64,000 bases of DNA from Streptomyces flavofungini (GTDB lineage: Bacteria; Actinomycetota; Actinomycetes; Streptomycetales; Streptomycetaceae): positions 216,922 to 280,921 of the forward strand of contig NZ_BMVR01000012.1 in assembly GCF_014650815.1 (NCBI RefSeq), read 5' to 3'. Positions 8,913 through 14,958 of the stretch are shown piece by piece; position 1 is the first letter of the stretch; each line of letters begins with the position of its first letter. Both the position numbers and the translations under genes were made by a program. Below the pieces are notes generated by a model that had not been told where the DNA came from, searched no databases, and saw only the letters and a list, made by a program, of their open reading frames with translations.

Positions 8913-8974
8913 GCCGCGTCCCCTCCGAACGCGGCTGTGTCGGCAGGGCACAAGAGGCGGGCGGCGGACGTCAT
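8909..8974 (-). CDS. 21-codon micro-ORF coupled on both sides
   Basis: It starts at ATG 8974 in an ATGA overlap with the MFS gene stop and ends with TGA in an ATGA overlap with the amidohydrolase start. A near-perfect ribosome site AAAAGGAG lies five bases before the ATG. The peptide begins MTSAARLLCPADT and is otherwise Ala/Gly-rich with a single Cys. Its first residues (MT-x-AA) match those of the other micro-ORF at 4779. I recognise no family. A peptide, a translation-coupling device and a chance frame are all possible, but the strong ribosome site and two exact overlaps favour real translation. Confidence 0.45.
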   Translation of the reverse strand: MTSAARLLCPADTAAFGGDAA

Positions 8975-10260
8975 GCCGGCTCCTTTTCGTTCGTGCGGTC
9001 GGGGGCCGGTGCCGCGGTGCGGACGCGGTCGTCCGCACCGGCGAGGAAGGTCTCGGTGTCCTGCGGTGTCAGGCAGGCCATGACCATGGCGATCACCGGG
9101 CCGAGCGCGAGGAAGGTGAAGGCCACGTGGAAGGAGAAGGCGTCGGCGAGCACGCCCATCACGGTGGGCGCGACGATGCCCGCGAGCTGACCGCCGAAGA
9201 CGAGGATTCCGCTGGCCACCCCGATGTGCGCGGGCGACAGGCTCCGGATCGGCACCGCCATGATCGGCATGTAGCAGAGCGCCGCGGCGAACACCGCCAC
9301 GGTGGCGAGTGCGACGAACAGGGCGACGCTGGCGGCGTTCGCCATGACCGGCAGCGCCACGGCGGCCACGCCCATCGCGGGGACCACGATCCTCCGGTGC
9401 CGACCGCCGGTCCCGTCCACCCACCGGCCGCCGACCACCGTGGCCAGTGCCGCGGCCAGGCCGGGGATCGCCATCAGCGCGCCTGCCGCGTGCAGATCGA
9501 CCCCGTGTTCGTCCTTCAGGTACGTCGGCACCCAGGAGCTGAGACCCCAGATGATCAGGCTGTAGCCGAACATCATCGCGGCGAACCGCCACAGCACACC
9601 CCACTTCAGGAGGGCCTTCGTGTCGGCTCCGGGGGTGGCGGAGGGCAGGCTCCGCCGGTCGGGCAGGGGCGACGGCAGGCGCAGCCGCAGCGCCACGTAG
9701 ACGAACACGCCCAGCGCGGCGATGGAGAGGTACGCCGAACGCCAGCCGAAGGCGGCGACCAGCGGTGCCACGGCCAGCGGTGTGAACACCGCCGCGAGCG
9801 AGTTGGAGCTGAGGATCAGGCCATTGGCCCGCATCCGCTCCTGCGGCTGCGACCGCTCGACCAGGACCTTGGTGGCAGCGGGCGGGAACACGCCCTGCGC
9901 CAGGCCGAACAGCACCCGCAGCACGAGCAGCGCGGCGAACGACCAGGCAAGCCCGGTCAGGGCGGTGCACACGGTCCATGCGCCGAGCGCCCAGAGGACC
10001 ATCCGGCGGCCGCCGATCCGGTCGGCGAGGACGCCGCCGGGAATCTGGCAGACGGCATAGGCCAGGAAGAACACGGAGACGACAAGACCCTGCTGGCTGT
10101 GGCTGAGATCGAACTCGTCGCCGATCGACGGCAGTACGAAATTGATCACGAGCCGGTCCGCGTAGTCGATGAACCAGGCCGCGAACAGCAACATCACTGT
10201 GGTGCGGGCCGGCCCGCTCAGCGGGACCGATCCACTGGCGTGGGAACGCGGTAGGGGCAC
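8971..10260 (-). CDS. MFS transporter (anion:cation symporter-like)
   Basis: A 429-residue major facilitator with about 12 hydrophobic segments. The loop 2-3 signature is clear (GGVLADRIGGRRM). The opening WFIDYADRLVINFVLPSIGDEF and the length fit the anion:cation symporter (ACS, D-glucarate/tartrate type) branch, which imports organic anions. The start is GTG 10260 with AAGGAG seven bases upstream. It is the first gene of the leftward operon and diverges from the Lrp-type regulator, so it probably imports the compound broken down by the downstream hydrolases. Its last codons (NEKEPA) also encode the ribosome site of the micro-ORF. Confidence 0.93.
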   Translation of the reverse strand: MPLPRSHASGSVPLSGPARTTVMLLFAAWFIDYADRLVINFVLPSIGDEFDLSHSQQGLVVSVFFLAYAVCQIPGGVLADRIGGRRMVLWALGAWTVCTALTGLAWSFAALLVLRVLFGLAQGVFPPAATKVLVERSQPQERMRANGLILSSNSLAAVFTPLAVAPLVAAFGWRSAYLSIAALGVFVYVALRLRLPSPLPDRRSLPSATPGADTKALLKWGVLWRFAAMMFGYSLIIWGLSSWVPTYLKDEHGVDLHAAGALMAIPGLAAALATVVGGRWVDGTGGRHRRIVVPAMGVAAVALPVMANAASVALFVALATVAVFAAALCYMPIMAVPIRSLSPAHIGVASGILVFGGQLAGIVAPTVMGVLADAFSFHVAFTFLALGPVIAMVMACLTPQDTETFLAGADDRVRTAAPAPDRTNEKEPA

Positions 10261-10315
10261 CTGCCACTCCTTAACCTGCAGTGGCCGATACTCGGCCTCG
10301 GTGGGGAACCCCCAT

Positions 10316-10366
10316 ATCGTCCGACTCGCATGCGGAAGGGCCGGAAATTTGCAGGAAAACAGCGCC
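10316..10366. promoter_or_regulatory. Element A between MFS and Lrp genes (copy near 13298)
   Basis: A 51-base stretch that aligns without gaps to 13298-13348 at 41 of 51 positions. Perfect blocks are CTCGCATGCGGA and TTGCAGGAAAACAGC. It lies 56 bases upstream of the MFS start and overlaps the probable TTG start of the Lrp gene, so it may be an operator for both. The core CGCATGCG is palindromic. Confidence 0.55.
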
Positions 10367-11410
10367 CGTCACGAATTCACGCAGGAAAGCGACACCGGCT
10401 TCTCCGAACTGGACCTCGCACTGGTCGACGCCCTGCAGTCCGCGCCCCGCGCCACCTGGGCCCAGCTCGGCCGGGCCCTGGGCGTCGACGCCACCACGGC
10501 CGCCCGGCACTGGGACCGGCTGCGCTCGCAGGGCCTGGCCTGGGTCACCGCCCATGAGACACCGCGCACGGCCACCGTCGCCTTCGTCGACGTCCACTGC
10601 GGCCCACGGCGGTTCGACGCCGTCAGCGACACGCTCACCCAGCTGCCCTGGGTGATCAGCGTCGAACAGATGACGGGCGACTACGACCTGTTCCTCTCCG
10701 TCGTCGCCGCCGACCTCCACTCCCTGGGCCGGGCCGTGCACGGCACCATCGGCGGCCTGCGCGGCGTCCGCTCCACGCGCACGCACCTCGGCCTGAGCGT
10801 CTTCAGCGAGGGCGGCGACTGGCGTACCCACGCCATCCCCCCGGCCAGCCGCGCCCTGCTGCCGGAAAGCGGCACCGGCAGCCGCGACACGTACGGCATC
10901 CACACCCGCACCCGGGACACGCCGCACGACCATGCCCTGCGCACCGCGCTCGGCAACGACGGGCGCATGAGCTACAAGGAACTCGGCGCGGCCATCGGCG
11001 TCAGCGAGTACGCCGCCCGACGGCGCCTGCTGCGGATGCTCCGCGACCACGAGATCACCCTGCGCTGCGACCTCGCGCATCCGCTGGCCGGTTACCGCGC
11101 GGTGGCCCTCTATCGCGCGAGCGTCCCCCACCAGCGCCTCGAACACACCGGCGCCGCCCTGGCGCGCATGGAGCAGGTCCGCCTGTCCGTCTCCATCAGC
11201 GGCCCCCACAACCTCCTCGTCATGGTCTGGCTCCACGACCTGGGCGGCATCAGCCCGTTCGAAGCTCTCCTCGCCGAGCGATTCCCCCACCTCGCAGTGG
11301 GCGACCGCACCATAGCCCTGCACACGCCCAAACGCATGGGCTGGCTCCTCGACGCCCACGGCCGCGCCACCGGGTACGTTCCGCTCGCCCTGCCCGCCGT
11401 CGGCCCTTGA
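10349..11410 (+). CDS. Tandem Lrp/AsnC-family regulator
   Basis: A 353-residue protein with two Lrp-like halves. Each has a helix-turn-helix (first: LVDALQSAPRATWAQLGRAL, about residues 28-75; second: ALGNDGRMSYKELGAAIGVS, about 205-245) followed by a ligand-sensing RAM-type domain (first around FVDVHCGPRRFDAV, second around YRASVPHQRLEH). Classical Lrp proteins have one such unit of about 150 residues; this duplicated form is common in actinomycetes. It is divergent from the transporter-peptidase operon and is the likely regulator, sensing an amino acid or related product. TTG 10349 is chosen because GGAAGGG lies eight bases upstream and no later start is in frame; GTG 10301 is the alternative. 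Confidence 0.88.
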   Translation: MQENSARHEFTQESDTGFSELDLALVDALQSAPRATWAQLGRALGVDATTAARHWDRLRSQGLAWVTAHETPRTATVAFVDVHCGPRRFDAVSDTLTQLPWVISVEQMTGDYDLFLSVVAADLHSLGRAVHGTIGGLRGVRSTRTHLGLSVFSEGGDWRTHAIPPASRALLPESGTGSRDTYGIHTRTRDTPHDHALRTALGNDGRMSYKELGAAIGVSEYAARRRLLRMLRDHEITLRCDLAHPLAGYRAVALYRASVPHQRLEHTGAALARMEQVRLSVSISGPHNLLVMVWLHDLGGISPFEALLAERFPHLAVGDRTIALHTPKRMGWLLDAHGRATGYVPLALPAVGP

Positions 11411-11432
11411 CGAAAGAGCGGTGGAACCGAGT

Positions 11433-11482
11433 GAGGCCCGGTATCCCTGCGCGGGCGATCAAGCGCAGGGGTACCGGGCCTC
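11433..11482. terminator. Bidirectional hairpin terminator
   Basis: A 20-base stem (11433-11452 with 11463-11482, one G-T pair) closes a ten-base loop. It sits between the convergent Lrp gene and the secreted hydrolase gene. Confidence 0.75.
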
Positions 11483-11551
11483 TGTCAGCGGCGGCGCCGC
11501 TCCGGGACGGTGGTGCTCAGGACGCGGTCACGCATCCGTCCGATGTCGGCG

Positions 11552-13168
11552 TCACCGTCGTGTCGCCCCCGGAGCAGCGGCGAACGGCTCGGCGTCCGGC
11601 CGACAGCTCGCGCCGTCGGTCGCCTTCAGCTCCACCAGGTAGCGCGCGGCCAGCACGTTCATGCACGTGCTCTGCAGCAGGGTGCCCGCGTGCCCCCAGC
11701 CTTCCAGGGTCGCCACCCGCGCGTCGGGGAAGTGGTCGGCGAAGGGCCTGGTGAACTCGTACGGCGTCGCCGGGTCGAAGCGGGTGCCGACCACCATCAC
11801 CGGCACGTCGACGGTCTGCTTCCAGCCGCCCATGTAGACGTCGTCGTCCTCGTTGTGGATCACCATGCAGGACAGGCCCTGCCAGGCGCGGTAGCGCCCG
11901 AAGTGCGGGCCCTTGGCGTCCTCCGCTGCGGCCTCCGCCGGGAAGTCCTCCGGCCGGACCCCGTTGCGGGTGTCGACGCACAGGTTCGCCAGGGTCCCCC
12001 CGATCGACGCGTAGTCCTCACCACCCTTTCCGCGCAGGTACTTGGTCACCTTGGGCGCGGGCCGGTGGTCGACCTTGCCGGTGGTGGCCACGGTCGCGAG
12101 CGTCTGAGCGAGGATGGTCCAGGTCCGCGGTGTGGACATGGCCTCGAAGAGCGTCTTGACCGCGTAGGGGTACGTGACCTCGATCGGCGGCCCGTCCGGC
12201 GGGTCGATCGTCACCGGATGCGACTTGAGGTTCTGCAGCATCCGCTCCGTGACCTGGCGCGGATCGCCCAGCTTGGCCAGCGCGCACCGCTCCGGACCCG
12301 CTTTCCCGCACAGCCGGAGGAACTCGTTGAAGGCGCGGCTGGTCGCCCAGCCCTGACCGGACCGGGTCACCACCGAGCGGTCCCCCTTCTTCCCGGTGCG
12401 GTTCTCCGGCTCGACGGTGCCGTCCAGCATCAGCGCGCGGACGTTGCGGGGGAAGAGCTTGGCGTACGTCGCGCCCAGGAAGGTGCCGTACGAATACCCG
12501 GCGTAGGTGAGCTTCTTGTCGCCGACCGCCTGACGGAGCAGGTCCATGTCCCGTGCGACATTCGCCGTCGACGCGTGCTGGATACGCTCGCGTGAACGCT
12601 GCAGGCATCCTTGCGGAATCTTCGGCAGCTCACGGAGGTACTGCTTCTCCTGCTTCGGCGTCACCGGAAACGCCGGGAGCTTGTCCATGGCGGCAGCTTC
12701 GTCCTTGGCATTCGCGAAACACGTGACCGGATCCGACCCCGCGACACCCCGCGGATCGAAACCGATGATGTCGAAGTGCGCACGCACGCTGGGGTCGTAC
12801 GCGGTCTTGCCGGCGCCCTGCACGAACTCGACACCGGAGCCGCCCGGGCCGCCGGGGTTGGTGAACAGCGAGCCGATGCGCTGGTGGGGATCGGTCGCCG
12901 GCAGTCTGGTGAGGGCGATGGTGGTGGTCGCACCGTGCGGCTTGTCGTAGTCGGTGGGGACTTCGGTGGTCGCGCACTGGAAGTCGGCCAACTCCGGCTT
13001 GTCGCAGGACGTCCAGTCGATGGTGGGCACGGGAATCGGGCGCTTCGCGGGCGGTGCGCCGGGGAGTGGAGTGGCGTTCGTGGTACTCGCAAGCCCGAGC
13101 ACCGTGGCGATGCTGAGCGCCAAGGCGGTGGTGCGGCGGCCTGGTCGTACGGGATGTGGTCGAGACAT
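11552..13168 (-). CDS. Secreted tripeptidyl-aminopeptidase-type alpha/beta hydrolase
   Basis: A 538-residue exported serine hydrolase. An N-terminal signal peptide (PGRRTTALALSIATVLGLAS, then Ala-rich) precedes the mature part. Family marks are NPGGPGGSG (oxyanion region), GFDPRGV, the nucleophile elbow YAGYSYGTFLG, Asp in VGTRFDPATPY and His in EGWGHAG, plus paired cysteines. This matches Streptomyces tripeptidyl aminopeptidases with a TAP-like C-terminal domain, which release tripeptides outside the cell. ATG 13168 is preferred over the adjacent ATG 13171 because AAGGAG is then five bases away. The shared element at 13298 suggests co-regulation with the peptidase operon. Confidence 0.9.
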   Translation of the reverse strand: MSRPHPVRPGRRTTALALSIATVLGLASTTNATPLPGAPPAKRPIPVPTIDWTSCDKPELADFQCATTEVPTDYDKPHGATTTIALTRLPATDPHQRIGSLFTNPGGPGGSGVEFVQGAGKTAYDPSVRAHFDIIGFDPRGVAGSDPVTCFANAKDEAAAMDKLPAFPVTPKQEKQYLRELPKIPQGCLQRSRERIQHASTANVARDMDLLRQAVGDKKLTYAGYSYGTFLGATYAKLFPRNVRALMLDGTVEPENRTGKKGDRSVVTRSGQGWATSRAFNEFLRLCGKAGPERCALAKLGDPRQVTERMLQNLKSHPVTIDPPDGPPIEVTYPYAVKTLFEAMSTPRTWTILAQTLATVATTGKVDHRPAPKVTKYLRGKGGEDYASIGGTLANLCVDTRNGVRPEDFPAEAAAEDAKGPHFGRYRAWQGLSCMVIHNEDDDVYMGGWKQTVDVPVMVVGTRFDPATPYEFTRPFADHFPDARVATLEGWGHAGTLLQSTCMNVLAARYLVELKATDGASCRPDAEPFAAAPGATRR

Positions 13169-13674
13169 CATGTCTCCTTGCCTTCCTGCGGGTGGGGGAG
13201 AACTCCGGCATGGTCGTGCCCGCCGACCACGCGGTTCCGGCGCTGAGCAGCGGTCGTGCACCCGTGGTGCGGGTCGGCCATGGCGGCGAACGCGAACATC
13301 GTGCGTCTCGCATGCGGAGATGGATGAAAGTTGCAGGAAAACAGCACCAACTTTGGGTTGCTGCTCGAAAGTGACATGCCGCGAGGTCGACGTCGGCGGC
13401 GGGCTGTACCGGGAACGCACCGACCGGGCCGCCTAGTAGCCTGAGGCAGCCAATTGCGCTACGTAGCTGTGCCGCATGCCTGCTCTGTCCGAATGCGTAA
13501 ACGTCCGCATACGTAGGCACTACGGAAGTGCGGGGCTGATGCGCGCCCTACCTTGAGCATGGCTCCCCCGTCGGAGCCGACCGGTCAGAGAGCCGTCAAG
13601 GAGGAGTGGGCAGGACAGCCTGCGTGTCCGCCACCGAACCTCCGGAGCATCGTGGAAGTCGGAGGCCTCAGCCT
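13169..13674. other. Regulatory stretch between hydrolase and LuxR genes
   Basis: No gene with coding-like codon use is visible here. The stretch holds the copy of the Lrp-region element (13298-13348) and the divergent promoters. An AAGGAGGA directly abuts a GTG at 13606, too close to serve it. Confidence 0.4.
13298..13348. promoter_or_regulatory. Element B, near copy of the Lrp-region element
   Basis: Aligns without gaps to 10316-10366 at 41 of 51 bases. At the same offset, 13367-13376 matches 10385-10394 at 9 of 10. It lies 130 bases upstream of the secreted hydrolase gene, in the same orientation relative to that gene as element A to the MFS gene. Confidence 0.55.
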
Positions 13675-14325
13675 GTGCAGCAGACCGACAAATACGTTCC
13701 TGCCACCCGGCGGGTGTCGGTAGCCATTCACGCGCCGGACCCCATCTCCCGGGCGGGAGTGGTGAGTCAGCTCCGTGCGCACGCGGAGATCACGCTGGTC
13801 GGCCATTCCCGGCAGGACCACGGGCACGTCGCCCTGTTTCTCGCCTCGACCGTCGACCGGACCACCCTCCAGAGTCTGAGCGCCCTCATCGATGCCCGTG
13901 CCCGTGTGGTCCTGGTGGTGGACCGGATGCGGGAGGCCGACGTACTCGGCGTCGTCGGCTGCGGAGTCACCTCGATCGTGTGGCGCCGAGCCGCCACGTC
14001 GACACGGCTGCTGCGGGCCATACGAGCAGCCCACCAGGGCGAAACCAACGTGCCCTCCGACCTGGTGGGCACCCTCGTCGCCTGCCTGGGGCGCCGGAAG
14101 GGCCAGGCGTCCGGTTCGGCGGAACTCACACCGATCGGGATGACACCACGGGAGATCGACGTCCTCCGGCTGGTCTCGGAGGGACTCGACACCGGGGAGA
14201 TCGCGGCGAAGCTCGCCTACTCGGAACGAGCGGTGAAGTACATCCTCCAGCACCTGACCTCCCGCCTCCAACTGCGCAACCGCTCCCACGCGGTGGCTTA
14301 CGCACTGCGCGCCGGCTACATCTGA
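13675..14325 (+). CDS. LuxR/NarL-type response-regulator-like protein
   Basis: A 216-residue protein with an N-terminal receiver-like domain (RVSVAIHAPDPISRAGVVSQ) and a C-terminal LuxR helix-turn-helix (MTPREIDVLRLVSEGLDTGE, then LQLRNRSHAVAYALRAGYI). The receiver lacks the usual acidic pair and phospho-acceptor pattern, so it probably works without phosphorylation; no kinase gene is adjacent. GTG 13675 is preferred because GGAGG lies nine bases upstream. The frame can be extended to GTG 13606, but its ribosome site would abut the start. Confidence 0.85.
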   Translation: MQQTDKYVPATRRVSVAIHAPDPISRAGVVSQLRAHAEITLVGHSRQDHGHVALFLASTVDRTTLQSLSALIDARARVVLVVDRMREADVLGVVGCGVTSIVWRRAATSTRLLRAIRAAHQGETNVPSDLVGTLVACLGRRKGQASGSAELTPIGMTPREIDVLRLVSEGLDTGEIAAKLAYSERAVKYILQHLTSRLQLRNRSHAVAYALRAGYI

Positions 14326-14395
14326 GTCGGCGCGCGCCCGCGCCGCCGGTGGGGCGAACTCCTGGCCGCCCACGGAGAGACATTCTGCTTCTGAG

Positions 14396-14413
14396 CCCGA
14401 GCTGACGCTCGGG
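14396..14413. terminator. Short hairpin between convergent genes
   Basis: CCCGAGC and GCTCGGG flank a TGAC loop, immediately before the stop of the SnoaL-like gene and downstream of the LuxR gene. Confidence 0.45.
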
Positions 14414-14881
14414 TCAGCGGACCTCGGGTTCCCGCAGCACGTGGGCGAGGGATCCTGCGGGCAGCTTCTTGCTCGAGTTGTGTTCGCGGACGATTCGCCA
14501 GCCCTCCGGTGTTCGGCGCCAGACCAGCGAGGTCGTGGTGCGGATGTCGGTGGTGCCGTCAGGCATGGTGACGCGCGCGACGAATATCAGGGTGGACGCG
14601 GCCAGATCGTGGCCGACGACGACGTGCGGGCCGTCGTCGACGGCATGGTGCGCGGAGACCATCTTCTGGAATGCGGGCTCCCAGATCGCCCCGTACCCGA
14701 CGGCTGTCGTCGCCACCCGCTGCTCGGGGTCGAAGTCGTCGTAGAGACGGACGTCCGGAGAGCTGAAGTCGTAGAACTCGCCGAAGGTGCGCCGGAAGTC
14801 GAACAGGGCGTCCCCGTCGTTGCGCTCCCATCCGAACACCCATCGGCCGTGCAGATCCGCGATCAATTCTTCATCGTTCAT
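14414..14881 (-). CDS. SnoaL/NTF2-like protein
   Basis: A 155-residue single-domain protein. The N-terminal helix (EELIADLHGRWVFGWERNDG), the conserved RRTFGEFYDF segment and a C-terminal beta sheet ending in TPEGWRIVREHNS are typical of the SnoaL/NTF2-like fold. Members range from small isomerases to binding proteins, so no reaction can be assigned. It stands alone on the minus strand and converges with the LuxR gene. Confidence 0.8.
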   Translation of the reverse strand: MNDEELIADLHGRWVFGWERNDGDALFDFRRTFGEFYDFSSPDVRLYDDFDPEQRVATTAVGYGAIWEPAFQKMVSAHHAVDDGPHVVVGHDLAASTLIFVARVTMPDGTTDIRTTTSLVWRRTPEGWRIVREHNSSKKLPAGSLAHVLREPEVR

Positions 14882-14958
14882 GACTCGACGCTAGGACAGC
14901 GGGCGAGTTCCCGGGAGGGTCCATCGCACCCACCCACCCATCCATCCATGGAAAACGC

